Shown: positions 35,051-45,671, counted from the stretch's first letter. The stretch: 64,000 bases of DNA from Niallia sp. Man26 (GCF_022049065.2 NZ_CP095743.1:3487001-3551000), one strand, 5' to 3'. The notes: generated by a model not told the origin, from the letters alone. Numbers and translations are program-made.

Positions 35051-35836
35051 ATCCAATCAAATCAGTATCCTGACATGTTTAGAGACAGCTTTATCAGAGA
35101 AGCAGTGGAAAGAGTTGGAACCGGTATTGTCATCACAGACCCAAGCTTACTGGATAACCCCATCATTTATGTAAATAGAGGATTCGAACGGTTGACGGGG
35201 TATGCGGCCGTAGACATTCTCGGCAAAAACTGCCGGTTCTTACAAGGAAATGATAAAAAGCAAGGATCAGTAACAGCATTGCGGGATGCGATTAGAAATG
35301 AAGAACATATTGTTGTTCAGCTGCGTAACTATCGCAAAAACGGTGAAATGTTCTGGAATGAGCTTGAGCTTTCTCCCATTCGCATTGGAGACGACAGTAA
35401 GCTCTTTTTTGTTGGCATTCAAAAAGATATTACTGACAGAAAAGAATCAGAGCAGCTTATCAACCAATATTTAGAGCAAATAGCGAGTCTTTCTACTCCT
35501 ATTATTTCCATTAACGAAAAAACATCTATTTTACCGCTTATTGGCGATTTAACAATGGATCGGTTTGAACAGCTTGTTCAGGATATATCAACATATGTCG
35601 GCAATTCTAAGGAAGATTATTTCATTATCGACTTGCAAGGTTTATTGAAATATGATGAAGTTGTACATAATGGTCTCAAAATGATCAATGATATTCTTGG
35701 CTTAATGGGCACAGAGCTGATTATCAGCGGTGTGCAGGTTAAGATGGCACAGGATACGATTACTTATACGAACGGCAATGACTTGAATATTCGTTTCTTC
35801 CAATCATGTAAACAGGCGCTTCTTGCCTTGAAATAA
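35051..35836 (+). CDS. ytvA: Blue-light photoreceptor, LOV-STAS (YtvA type)
   Basis: From the chosen start the protein has 261 residues, the length of B. subtilis YtvA. Residues 20-125 form the LOV domain with GKNCRFLQG, whose Cys makes the flavin adduct in light; a helical linker and a STAS domain (about 145-255, DDY-type IIDLQGLLKYDE) follow. YtvA feeds blue light into the stressosome and the SigB stress response. The start appears to be ATC at 35051, six bases after GAGGAGGGG. The upstream ATG (35006) lies inside the probable -10 box, and the first internal ATG is eight codons on without a ribosome site. Confidence 0.88.
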   Translation: MQSNQYPDMFRDSFIREAVERVGTGIVITDPSLLDNPIIYVNRGFERLTGYAAVDILGKNCRFLQGNDKKQGSVTALRDAIRNEEHIVVQLRNYRKNGEMFWNELELSPIRIGDDSKLFFVGIQKDITDRKESEQLINQYLEQIASLSTPIISINEKTSILPLIGDLTMDRFEQLVQDISTYVGNSKEDYFIIDLQGLLKYDEVVHNGLKMINDILGLMGTELIISGVQVKMAQDTITYTNGNDLNIRFFQSCKQALLALK

Positions 35837-35837
35837 C

Positions 35838-35861
35838 AGCCCGGAGTTTCGGGCTTTTTTT
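35838..35861 (+). terminator. Terminator of ytvA
   Basis: AGCCCG/CGGGCT stem with TTTTTTT directly behind the stop codon. Confidence 0.93.
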
Positions 35862-35920
35862 ATGGGCTATGTATAACAGCTTCAGAAGATTGCAAACTAA
35901 GAAAAAGGAGTTGAGTGAAT

Positions 35921-36085
35921 ATGCAATTCTTGTTTTCATTAATAGAAATGCTTTTTTCTGGAGGCTTGCTGAAGCGAAATTTAGATTGGCACAGAAGGTT
36001 AGTAGCTATCTCCTTCCCTATTTTCTTTATCGCTTTGCTGCTTCAGGCAGAATATATTGTTTTTCGAACAAAAAGACATAGTTGA
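35921..36085 (+). CDS. 54-residue single-helix membrane protein
   Basis: AAAAAGGAG lies ten bases before the ATG. The frame encodes a short amphipathic N-terminus, a RNLDWHRR basic patch, one membrane helix (LVAISFPIFFIALLL) and a basic end (FRTKRHS). No family recognised. It follows the ytvA terminator, so it would need its own promoter, which I do not see clearly. Confidence 0.5.
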   Translation: MQFLFSLIEMLFSGGLLKRNLDWHRRLVAISFPIFFIALLLQAEYIVFRTKRHS

Positions 36086-36243
36086 CATATTTTTTTAACA
36101 TACCTTTTACAGTATGTCCGTATTCTGTTCATATTTGTCCATTATGATAAAGATAGCGTGGATAGCATGAGTGGCTATCAATGGCATAAGGCGTAGGTGG
36201 GGCCTGTGCTACTTAACTTTTACATTTAAGTTTCTTCTACATA

Positions 36244-36275
36244 AACAGCCATGCTAAAAATTTAGCATGGCTGTT
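36244..36275. terminator. Symmetric hairpin downstream of the arabinofuranosidase gene
   Basis: A perfect 15-base stem AACAGCCATGCTAAA/TTTAGCATGGCTGTT with a two-base loop. T runs are short on both strands; it probably terminates or protects the minus-strand arabinan operon mRNA. Confidence 0.7.
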
Positions 36276-36280
36276 ATCCA

Positions 36281-37801
<1,521 letters not shown>

Positions 37802-37816
37802 TCACATTTTTTTAAG

Positions 37817-38659
37817 TTAACCCTTCACACCGCCGGCAGTCATGCCTTCAATAAAGTAGCGCTGGAAGAAAATATACAGAATCAGCACTGGGAATATCGC
37901 CATCACAGACCCGGCAATCAGCACATCATAGTTATTGCCGTATGGTGTTAGCAATGTAGATAAGCCGATCGGCAATGTTAAATTTTCGCTTGATCGTAAA
38001 ACAATCAACGGCCAGAGGAAGTTGTTCCAGCTTCCTAATGCCTGCAGGATTGCCATCGAGGAAAAGGCTGGTGTCATTAACGGCATCATCACCCGGAAGT
38101 AAATGCCGATTTCGGTGCAGCCATCGACCCTTGCTGCATCAAGCAAATCACGAGGCAGCCCACTCGCATACTGGCGGAAGAAGAAAATTGGAATCGGTGC
38201 AACCACAAACGGCAGAAAGGCGCCGACTAATGTGTCCATTAAGCCAAGGCTCATCGTGAGCTTATATAATGGAAGCATAATGATTTCAACAGGAATCATC
38301 ATCACAATTAAAACGAGTCCAAACACAAGGTTCTTAAACTTGAAGTCATAGACAGCAAGACCGTAGCCGACCATGCTTGTTAAAAGCAGGCAGGATAGTG
38401 TGGATGCAATGGTGATGATTATGCTGTTTTTATACCAAATGAAATAGTCTGTTTCCCCGTTGAACAAATAAGAATAGTTATCGAATGATAACAGGTCTGC
38501 CTGCAGCTTTAAATTGAGCCCGTATCTCATAATTTCTGTTGATGGCTTCAAGGAGCCGAGTGTAATCGCAAACAGCGGAAATAAGGCGAAAATACCGATT
38601 GCCACAAAGAGCAGGATCAATAGGATGGACGACAGCTTCAGCTTTTTCTTCGTTTTCAT
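37817..38659 (-). CDS. araQ: Sugar ABC transporter permease, AraQ/MalG type
   Basis: A 280-residue CUT1-family permease with six helices and the EAA loop DAARVDGCTEIGIYFRVMMP that docks the ATPase. GGVKG at the C-terminus is typical of the AraQ/MsmG branch. With the AraP- and AraN-like neighbours it should import arabino-oligosaccharides. It overlaps the upstream permease gene by four bases (ATGA), so the two are translationally coupled. No ATPase gene is present here; like B. subtilis AraNPQ it probably borrows MsmX. Confidence 0.9.
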   Translation of the reverse strand: MKTKKKLKLSSILLILLFVAIGIFALFPLFAITLGSLKPSTEIMRYGLNLKLQADLLSFDNYSYLFNGETDYFIWYKNSIIITIASTLSCLLLTSMVGYGLAVYDFKFKNLVFGLVLIVMMIPVEIIMLPLYKLTMSLGLMDTLVGAFLPFVVAPIPIFFFRQYASGLPRDLLDAARVDGCTEIGIYFRVMMPLMTPAFSSMAILQALGSWNNFLWPLIVLRSSENLTLPIGLSTLLTPYGNNYDVLIAGSVMAIFPVLILYIFFQRYFIEGMTAGGVKG

Positions 38660-39585
38660 CCTTGTTCCTCCTTTTTGAACATTCCAAAGAATTTAAGCTG
38701 AATTAACGTAATAATCAGCGTAATCACAAGCAAAGCGATGCCGACTGCAGAACCGAAGCCGAGATTATTTTGCTCGATGCCTTTTTGGTATAAATAGCCG
38801 ACAATTGTCAGCCCGATATTATTAGGCGACCTGTTGCTTCCGTAAAGCATATAGCTTTCAGCAAACATCGAGAAACCGCCGTATATGCTGATGGTAAACA
38901 CATAAATACTGATTGGCTTTAACAGCGGTAAGGTAATATGCCAGAATTTCCGTGATGTTGAAGCACCGTCCACCTCTGCCGACTCATACAACTCCCGCGG
39001 GATATTTTGCAGTCCTGCCAGGAAATAAAGGATATTGATGCCCATCCATTTCCATGTTGCCAGCACAACAAGAACAAACATGCTTGTGCCCCCATGGTTC
39101 AGCCATGCTTTCGGCTCCATCCCAAAGTTAATCAAAATAGAGTTCAGCAATGCACCCTCTTGTCCGCCAAAGATTAAGCGGAAGATCATCCCTGCAACAA
39201 CGACAGATGTGAGTGCTGGAATGAACGTAACAGACCGAAAGAAGTTCTTCGCAAACATCAGCTTCGAATTAAGGAACACAGCAAGAATCAGCGGCACTGG
39301 GATTAAGATAATTAATGTCAAAATTGTATAAACAGTGCTGTTGCGGATGGCTGTCAGAAAGGTTGGATTCCATAATTCCTTATAGTTGTCTAAGCCGATA
39401 AAGGTCGTCTGCCCTGGCAGCACTTCCTGAAAGCTCATGATAATCGTCGTGACAACGGGATACGCAAAAAAGATGAAAAAAGACAGAATGAAAGGAAAGA
39501 TGAAAAAGTAAGGTGCTGCATTTTGAGAATAAAGGAGACTTCTTTTCTTCTGTTTCCTCCCGCACTGTCTGCTGCTTGCTTCCAT
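38656..39585 (-). CDS. araP: Sugar ABC transporter permease, AraP/MalF type
   Basis: A 309-residue CUT1 permease: a basic N-terminus, then FFIFPFILSFFIFFAYPVV, six membrane helices and the EAA motif ESAEVDGASTSRKFWHITLP. It pairs with the AraQ-like permease downstream to form the membrane channel. It lies 50 bases after the binding-protein gene, in the expected N-P-Q order. Confidence 0.9.
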   Translation of the reverse strand: MEASSRQCGRKQKKRSLLYSQNAAPYFFIFPFILSFFIFFAYPVVTTIIMSFQEVLPGQTTFIGLDNYKELWNPTFLTAIRNSTVYTILTLIILIPVPLILAVFLNSKLMFAKNFFRSVTFIPALTSVVVAGMIFRLIFGGQEGALLNSILINFGMEPKAWLNHGGTSMFVLVVLATWKWMGINILYFLAGLQNIPRELYESAEVDGASTSRKFWHITLPLLKPISIYVFTISIYGGFSMFAESYMLYGSNRSPNNIGLTIVGYLYQKGIEQNNLGFGSAVGIALLVITLIITLIQLKFFGMFKKEEQG

Positions 39586-39634
39586 GTAAAGATCCCCCCT
39601 TTAGAATCAGGAGGCAAAGCCTCCTGAAGATGAT

Positions 39635-40936
39635 TTATTTAATCTGGCTTGCTGCTTCCTCCAGCGCTTGCTTCGGATCTTTCATTTCGACTAATGACTG
39701 GAATAAAATCGTTGTCTTAACAGCATTTGAGACGTCTGGTGTTCTTTCGCCAATATTGACACCTTCAATTTCATTCTTCACTTCCAGCAATGTGCCGAAA
39801 ATATTGGGACCGAAGTATTCTGTGAATTTATTCTCTTCATTGACTTCCGGCAAATCCCATACATCAGAACGAATCGGGTCAAAGCCAAGCTGCTTCCAGA
39901 TTTCGATATTGCCTTCCTTCGACAGCTTTGCATAAGCAAGGAATTTCTTCGCTACATCTGGATCTTTAGACTGGTTTGTCACAACAGTGCCTGTACCGCC
40001 CATCCCTGCTGAACGCGGTGCTCCTTCAGACCAAGCAGGCATTGGCTTGATGACGATTTTCCCTTTCAAATCAGGCATATAATCAGTGAATCTGCCCATA
40101 TACCACATCGGCATCCACACAGAGGCTGCTCCACCATTATTCATGAAGCCGTAATATTCCTCAGAATGATGGTCATTTCCTGGAGATGGAATCGCAATTC
40201 CTTCTTTAACAAGATCCTGTTCATATTGAAGCACCTCCACAATGCGCGGATCTGTCAGGTTAACCTCGCCATTCTCCTTCAAAAGATCGTCTTTTCCTTC
40301 AAGCTGAGCAACCTGCGGCCAGAACGACCATTGATCTTCAATATCAAGTGTCGTCATCGGAATGCCAGTTTTCTCAAGGACTGTTTTGCCAGCTTCCTTG
40401 TAATCAGCCCATGTTTTTATGTCATCTGGATTGACTCCGGCTTTATCCAAAATTTCTTTATTGTAATAAATAACGGCAGCGCCGACATGAAAGTCAATTC
40501 CATATGTCTTGCCGTCTTTGGCGTAAATATCAAGACGTGATTGCACGATATTTTCTCTTTCTGGGTCAATTACATCATCTAAAGGCAGGATTTGCGGTTC
40601 ACCTTTCAGGAAGTTGCCGAATTTAGAGATTTCCACATCAGAAATATCCGGGGCACCTTTGCCTGACTGCAAGGCAACAAGCAGCTTGTTATGCAAATCC
40701 TCATATGGATATGTAGTGGCCTTGATGCTGATTTGATCATCAGGATTTTCTTCATTCCACTTGTCCGCCATATGCTCATAATATTGTTCATGAAGCTCGT
40801 TGAAGGTCCACAATTCAATCTTTGTTCCCTTTCCACTGTTCGAATAGCCTTTATCCGAACTGCCCTTATTACAGCCTGCTAAAAACATGGAGCTTACTAG
40901 AATGATAGCCAGCATTCCTAAAAGACCCTTTTTCAT
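39635..40936 (-). CDS. araN: Sugar-binding lipoprotein, AraN type
   Basis: A 433-residue extracellular solute-binding protein (family 1). The signal ends in a lipobox (MFLAGC, Cys at residue 22), so it is a lipid-anchored receptor. KIELWTFNELHEQYYEHMAD opens the mature fold, and MGGTGTVVTNQSKDPDVAKK is typical of the C-lobe. It captures arabino-oligosaccharides for the two permeases. Two CcpA-like boxes lie 98-145 bases upstream. Confidence 0.88.
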   Translation of the reverse strand: MKKGLLGMLAIILVSSMFLAGCNKGSSDKGYSNSGKGTKIELWTFNELHEQYYEHMADKWNEENPDDQISIKATTYPYEDLHNKLLVALQSGKGAPDISDVEISKFGNFLKGEPQILPLDDVIDPERENIVQSRLDIYAKDGKTYGIDFHVGAAVIYYNKEILDKAGVNPDDIKTWADYKEAGKTVLEKTGIPMTTLDIEDQWSFWPQVAQLEGKDDLLKENGEVNLTDPRIVEVLQYEQDLVKEGIAIPSPGNDHHSEEYYGFMNNGGAASVWMPMWYMGRFTDYMPDLKGKIVIKPMPAWSEGAPRSAGMGGTGTVVTNQSKDPDVAKKFLAYAKLSKEGNIEIWKQLGFDPIRSDVWDLPEVNEENKFTEYFGPNIFGTLLEVKNEIEGVNIGERTPDVSNAVKTTILFQSLVEMKDPKQALEEAASQIK

Positions 40937-41033
40937 CCTTTTTCCTCCTCTTAGCTTGTTGGGAAAACAGTTTATTTTAAAAGAACATAAAATGTTTTAC
41001 ACATTTACATAGTATTAAGCCATCCCTTTAAAA

Positions 41034-41048
41034 ATGTATGCGTTTTCA
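41034..41048. promoter_or_regulatory. CcpA (cre) box candidate, arabinan locus
   Basis: ATGTATGCGTTTTCA fits the WTGNAARCGNWWWCA consensus with one mismatch, between the divergent araN-like and yesL-like genes. Confidence 0.6.
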
Positions 41049-41066
41049 TAATTAAGAAGATGGTCT

Positions 41067-41081
41067 AGGAAAACGCTGTCA
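41067..41081. promoter_or_regulatory. Second cre-like box, arabinan locus
   Basis: AGGAAAACGCTGTCA fits the cre consensus with two mismatches, 18 bases after the first box. Confidence 0.4.
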
Positions 41082-41286
41082 TAAAGTGAAAATAGTCGGT
41101 AATCACTTGGAATATTTTAAGGGAAATTCCCTTTACTCCCTTACAAATTGACATATTCTTTCCTTATGCAAAGGAAAATAGGAGGATTTTTCCGCTTTTT
41201 TATATTTTTATAGATTCCTTCACATAAACATGAAAGAGAAGCAGCTGCTTATTTTATATTTTATTAAAAGAAAAGGAGTGTCTTCT

Positions 41287-41913
41287 ATGAAAAGAGCTGT
41301 GCTCATTGATTCTATCTATTCTATCTCCAACTGGATTCTGCGCTTTTTATATATTCATCTATTATGGATGGTATTTTCTTTGCTGGGTCTAGTAATATTC
41401 GGTGTCTTCCCTGCCACTGTCAGCTTGTTTGCAGTGACACGGAAATGGCTCCTTGGCGAAACAGACATGCCGATTTTTGCGACTTTTTTGTCTGTTTTTA
41501 AGCAGGAATTTATGAAAAGCAATCTGCTAGGTATGCTGCTCAGCTTTGGCGGACTTGTTCTATATGCTGATTTACTGGCGCTTCAGCATACGTCCATTCC
41601 TTTCTTGCAGTATCTCTATTTTCCAGTGTTATTTATCGCTTTACTGTATGCCTGCAGCATTCTCCATTTCTTCTCTATTTATGTTCATTACGAGCTGAAA
41701 GGACTTCATATCATTAAAAATGCGCTGCTGTTCACCTTGGCGATGCCGCTAGCAGGATTAAAGCTGGTCGGCGGACTCCTTGTCATCGTCTATCTGTTTA
41801 TTACCTTTCCAGGAAGCATTATTCTCTTTGGCGCAAGTGTGCCGGCATTTTATATGATGTGGATCAGCTTAAAAACATTTACTCAATATGAACAAAAACG
41901 GGCAGGCAAATAA
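41287..41913 (+). CDS. YesL family (DUF624) membrane protein
   Basis: A 208-residue protein with five hydrophobic helices; LWMVFSLLGLVIFGVFPATV and TRKWLLGE near the N-terminus are the DUF624/YesL hallmark. YesL-like genes accompany carbohydrate ABC importers in Bacillales; their role is not established. AAAGGAG lies nine bases before the ATG at 41287, which is why the upstream in-frame ATG (41230) was not used. It is divergent from the araN-like gene and followed by the regulator gene. Confidence 0.85.
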   Translation: MKRAVLIDSIYSISNWILRFLYIHLLWMVFSLLGLVIFGVFPATVSLFAVTRKWLLGETDMPIFATFLSVFKQEFMKSNLLGMLLSFGGLVLYADLLALQHTSIPFLQYLYFPVLFIALLYACSILHFFSIYVHYELKGLHIIKNALLFTLAMPLAGLKLVGGLLVIVYLFITFPGSIILFGASVPAFYMMWISLKTFTQYEQKRAGK

Positions 41914-41949
41914 CAAGCCTGCTTACTATTTAGAAAGAAGGTAATATCG

Positions 41950-42867
41950 ATGATACATATAAAAGATCTCCGGTCTGGCTTAAATATTTACAAAGCGTTA
42001 AGCTCTGAAATCCGCCTTGAAATCTTAACCCTTTTGCAAAGAAATCAAAGTTTAAATTTAAACGACATCGCCCAAAAGCTCCAGCTCTCGAACGGAGCGG
42101 TAACAATGCATATAAAAAAGCTCGAGGAAAGCGGGCTGATTGACATAACAACTGCAGGGGGCAAGCATGGAATCCAGAAAATCTGTTATTTAAATGAAGA
42201 TGTCCTCACAATCGAGCTGCAGGACAAGGGGGTGGAGAACTTTTACGAATATGAAATAAAGGTCGGTCATTACTGTGATTATGCCGCAGATCCAACCTGC
42301 GGTCTTGCGACAAAGGACAGCATCATCGGCGAGTTTGACAACCCCCGCTACTTTGCCGACCCTGACCATATTCATGCCGATATCGTCTGGCTGAAGAAAG
42401 GCTATCTAGAATACCGAATTCCTAACTATTTAAAGAAAAATCAACAGTTCAAAGAAATCCAATTCATTTTTGAAATCAGCTCAGAAGCGCCCTTCTATAA
42501 TAATGACTGGCCTTCTGATATCTTCTTTTCTTTAAATAATGTCGAGCTGGGCTATTGGAATTCACCAGGAGATTTCGGCGGAACGAAAGGCGCCTGCAAC
42601 CCAAGCTGGTGGCCGCCTCACTTGAATCAGTATGGGCTGTTAAAGCTCTTGCGCATCAATAAAAGCGGTACATTTATTGATGGCTGCCGCATTTCTGATG
42701 TAACCATTGAGGATGTCGGTTTGCAAGACCATCCTGACATCAAGTTGAAGTTTGCTGTCACAGATGAAGGCACAGTTGGCGGCCTGACCCTTTACGGCAG
42801 AAGCTTTGGGAATTATGAACAGGATATCACGGCGCGGATTCTTTATGAGGAAGTATTGCCGGAGTGA
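41950..42867 (+). CDS. ArsR-type regulator with a large C-terminal sensor-like domain
   Basis: 305 residues. Residues 10-75 form an ArsR-type winged helix (LSSEIRLEILTLLQRNQSLN, LSNGAVTMHIKKLEESGLI). The remaining 220 residues include GHYCDYAADPTCGLA, FSLNNVELGYWNSPGDFG and a WWPPHLNQYG stretch; this beta-rich part looks like a carbohydrate-binding jelly roll and could sense sugar. Such long ArsR-like proteins occur beside arabinofuranosidase genes in Bacillales. It is co-directional with the YesL-like gene and is a good candidate for the local regulator of the divergent araNPQ-abfA operon. Sensor function is inference. Confidence 0.75.
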   Translation: MIHIKDLRSGLNIYKALSSEIRLEILTLLQRNQSLNLNDIAQKLQLSNGAVTMHIKKLEESGLIDITTAGGKHGIQKICYLNEDVLTIELQDKGVENFYEYEIKVGHYCDYAADPTCGLATKDSIIGEFDNPRYFADPDHIHADIVWLKKGYLEYRIPNYLKKNQQFKEIQFIFEISSEAPFYNNDWPSDIFFSLNNVELGYWNSPGDFGGTKGACNPSWWPPHLNQYGLLKLLRINKSGTFIDGCRISDVTIEDVGLQDHPDIKLKFAVTDEGTVGGLTLYGRSFGNYEQDITARILYEEVLPE

Positions 42868-42870
42868 TGG

Positions 42871-42899
42871 GGGCGGGGTTTTCTGCCCGCTTTTATTAT
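42871..42899 (+). terminator. Terminator after the ArsR-type regulator gene
   Basis: GCGGG/CCCGC stem (42873-42877/42886-42890) with TTTTATTATT; it reaches into the stop codon of the convergent HxlR gene. Confidence 0.65.
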
Positions 42900-43246
42900 T
42901 CTTTGACGCTTTCGATTCTTGATTTGTATTTATCGCCCCAGTCCTTCATTTGGGTGATAATTGGCTCTAATGTTCTGCCAAACTCTGTCATGGAATATTC
43001 CACTCTTGGAGGAACCTCTGGAAAAACCTCACGGTGAATAATTCCATCTTTTTCAAGCTCGCTTAGCTGGAGGGATAAGATTCTCTGAGTAATTCCCGGC
43101 ATCAGGCGCCGCAATTCATTAAATCGTTTTTTATCTTCTAGGAGGTAATAAAGAATTACTCCCTTCCACTTTCCCCCTATCACATCAAGAGTTGATTCGA
43201 CAGGACATCCTTCTGGACATCCATACCCGCTTTTTCTGTTTCGCAT
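42896..43246 (-). CDS. HxlR family redox/electrophile-type regulator
   Basis: 116 residues: CPVESTLDVIGGKWKGVILY, then FNELRRLMPGITQRILSLQL, the recognition helix, and the VEYSMTEFGRTLEPII wing of HxlR proteins. Cys residues near the N-terminus (CPEGCPVE) match the sensing Cys position of YodB/HypR-type members. Divergent from the alcohol dehydrogenase-like gene, whose promoter it probably controls through the dyad at 43265-43284. Confidence 0.88.
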   Translation of the reverse strand: MRNRKSGYGCPEGCPVESTLDVIGGKWKGVILYYLLEDKKRFNELRRLMPGITQRILSLQLSELEKDGIIHREVFPEVPPRVEYSMTEFGRTLEPIITQMKDWGDKYKSRIESVKE

Positions 43247-43264
43247 AAAAGCTCACCTCACAGT

Positions 43265-43284
43265 TAGTAACATTAATGATACTA
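43265..43284. promoter_or_regulatory. HxlR operator candidate
   Basis: Inverted repeat TAGTA-N10-TACTA in the short gap between hxlR and the divergent dehydrogenase gene; the arrangement resembles YodB-type TACT/AGTA operators. Confidence 0.5.
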
Positions 43285-43304
43285 TACAACATAAATGTGC
43301 CTTC

Positions 43305-43333
43305 TTACATTATTTTGATTATCATCCTATAAT
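43305..43333 (+). promoter_or_regulatory. Promoter of the alcohol dehydrogenase-like gene
   Basis: TTACAT and TATAAT are separated by exactly 17 bases; AAAGGAG and the ATG follow about 25-35 bases later. Confidence 0.7.
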
Positions 43334-43368
43334 TTCAATTAACAAAGATTAAAGGAGTTGTCATTAGT

Positions 43369-44390
43369 ATGAAAGCTGTTGGACTATTAAAATATTTGCC
43401 TATTGAGGATGAAGAAAGTTTGTTTGATGTAGAGCTGCCGAAGCCTCGTGCAACAGGAAGGGATTTGCTTGTTAAGGTCAAGGCTGTATCGATAAATCCT
43501 GTTGATGTAAAGGTGCGCTCCCCAAAATCAAAAACAGAAGAACAGCCAAAGATTCTTGGCTGGGACGCAAGTGGCGTGGTCGTTGAAACAGGAGAAGATT
43601 GTCACGATTTCCAAGTCGGTGATGAAGTCTATTATTCCGGTAGCCTTATCCGTCCAGGAACTTACAGCGAATTCCATTTAGTGGATGAAAGGATTGTCGG
43701 CAAAAAACCGCACACATTAACTTTTGCCGAATCGGCAGCATTGCCGCTTACCTCGATTACAGCATGGGAAGCTTTATTCGACAGATTAGCCATTGAAGCT
43801 AGTGACAAGGAAAACAACAAACAAAAGACCATTCTAATAATCGGCGGAGCTGGCGGAGTTGGTTCTATCGCGATTCAGCTTGCTAAATGGGCCGGTCTTA
43901 CTGTCATTGCCACCGCCTCTCGTCAAAGTACAAGCGATTGGGTCAAAGAACTGGGAGCAGACTTTGTTATGAACCATCATCATTCCTTTCAGGAACAATT
44001 GAAACAGCATGGCATGGAAAATGTTGATTTCTTCTATGCTTGAATAATACTGACCAGCATTGGCTAGCCATGGCAGATGCCATTAAACCACAAGGAATGA
44101 TTTGTTCCATTGTAGAAAATGCCCAGCCTCTTGATTTAAATGTGTTAAAAAATAAAAGTGCTACATTTGTTTGGGAGTTTATGTTCACACGATCTATGTA
44201 TGAAACAGAAGATATGGAGAAACAGCAACAGCTTTTAAACCATTTGAGTGAGCTAATTGATATAGGTGTTTTTAAAACAACATTAAAGAAGACATTGTCT
44301 CCTATTCATGCTGAAAATATTAGGAAGGCACATGCTTTAGTCGAGTCTGGAAAAACAATAGGAAAAATAGTGTTAGAGGACTTTGCATAA
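43369..44390 (+). pseudogene. Zinc-type alcohol dehydrogenase/quinone oxidoreductase-like gene with frameshift
   Basis: The first frame (43369-44043) has MKAVGLLKYLPIEDEESLFD, VKAVSINPVDVKVR, WDASGVV and the NADP-binding IIGGAGGVGSIAIQLAKW, and ends VDFFYA then TGA. The natural continuation NNTDQHWLAMADAIKPQGMI to IVLEDFA lies in the next frame (to 44390). Loss of one base near 44036 explains both. The intact protein would have about 339 residues, the family norm, acting on quinones or aldehydes with NADPH. Sequencing error cannot be excluded. Confidence 0.85.
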
Positions 44391-44404
44391 TCACTCATAA
44401 AAGC

Positions 44405-44436
44405 AAAAACCCGAGCTCTACTAGAGCTTGGGTTTT
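44405..44436. terminator. Bidirectional terminator between convergent genes
   Basis: AAAACCCgAGCTCT pairs with AGAGCTtGGGTTTT, giving T runs on both strands. Confidence 0.9.
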
Positions 44437-44442
44437 AAGCAT

Positions 44443-45639
44443 TTACGATGCTAATTTATTCTTATTATAAATATCAAAAGCAACCGCAATCAGCAGCACA
44501 AGTCCTTTAATGGCCTGCTGCCAGTCGATCCCAAGGCCGATGATGGACATACCATTATTCATTACACCCATAACAAGACCGCCGACAATGGCCCCGCCGA
44601 CTGTGCCGATTCCGCCATATGCGGACGCACCGCCGATGAAGCAGGCTGCGATTGCATCCAGCTCGAACAGGTTCCCGGCTTTTGGTGTTGCAGCGTTAAG
44701 CCTTGCTGCGAAAATCAAGCCAGACAGTGCAGCAAGAACACCCATATTCACAAACACCCAGAAAGTAGCTTTCTTTGTTTTGATTCCAGAAAGACTTGCA
44801 GCCTTTTCGTTGCCGCCGATCGCATAAATATGTCTGCCCATTACAGTTTTCTTCATCACAAAGCTGTAGATAGCAACTAAAGCAATCAGGATAATTAGAA
44901 TCATTGGTATCCCTTCATATGTTGCTAATACATATGTGAACACATTAATCAAAACAATCACAGCGGCTATTTTCGTGATAAACAGTCCTTTTGAAGAAAC
45001 TTCAAAATCATAACGAAGCTGTGTTCGGCGATTTCGTACTTCAAGCAGCAAATAAATAATTGAAAAGACAATGCCCGCGACGATTGTGAGCATATGCAAG
45101 GTGCTGCCGCCAAAAATATCAGGAATAAAGCCTGAGCTGATATCCTGGAAAGACTGTGGATATGGCGCAACTGACTTGCCTTTAAGGACAAGCATCGTCA
45201 AGCCTCTGAACAGAAGCATCCCTGCAAGTGTGACGATAAAGGCGGGAATCTTGACATATGCAACCCAGAAGCCTTGCCATGCACCGATTACTGCGCCTAC
45301 TAATAAGGAAAGAATAACGGCCAAAAAGACGGGCATATCATGGTTGATAATTAATATTCCAGAAATGGCGCCAACAAAGGCAGCAACAGAACCGACTGAC
45401 AAATCGATATGGCCTGTAATAATAACAAGGACCATCCCAATTGCAAGGACGAGAATATAGCTGTTCTGCAAAATCAGATTGGTGATATTCAGCGGCCGCA
45501 GCAGAATTCCCTCTGTTAAAACTTGAAACAATATCATAATAAGCACTAATGCGGTAAACATTCCATATTGGCGTAAATTACTCTGAATCAGTGATAACAC
45601 AGAGCCTTTATTTCGATAATCTTCCAACGGTGTATTCAC
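44443..45639 (-). CDS. gguB: Monosaccharide ABC transporter permease (GguB/XylH type)
   Basis: A 398-residue CUT2-family permease with about ten helices. GHIDLSVGSVAAFVGAISGI and the C-terminal GGASAYGGIGTVGGAIVGG are the conserved pore motifs of XylH/GguB/AraH proteins; length near 400 matches the XylH/GguB branch rather than the 320-residue RbsC. It is the last gene of a binding-protein/ATPase/permease operon. Likely substrates are pentoses or galactose. Confidence 0.88.
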   Translation of the reverse strand: MNTPLEDYRNKGSVLSLIQSNLRQYGMFTALVLIMILFQVLTEGILLRPLNITNLILQNSYILVLAIGMVLVIITGHIDLSVGSVAAFVGAISGILIINHDMPVFLAVILSLLVGAVIGAWQGFWVAYVKIPAFIVTLAGMLLFRGLTMLVLKGKSVAPYPQSFQDISSGFIPDIFGGSTLHMLTIVAGIVFSIIYLLLEVRNRRTQLRYDFEVSSKGLFITKIAAVIVLINVFTYVLATYEGIPMILIILIALVAIYSFVMKKTVMGRHIYAIGGNEKAASLSGIKTKKATFWVFVNMGVLAALSGLIFAARLNAATPKAGNLFELDAIAACFIGGASAYGGIGTVGGAIVGGLVMGVMNNGMSIIGLGIDWQQAIKGLVLLIAVAFDIYNKNKLAS

Positions 45640-45671
45640 CTTAATTCCCCCTTCCCTACTATAGGAAAATA

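Noticed and set aside
36130..36240. Possible RNA gene between ytvA and abfA (GATAGC/GCTATC hairpin and GTAGG..CTAC)
   Set aside because: Hairpins are short, no clear promoter or dedicated terminator; could be chance.
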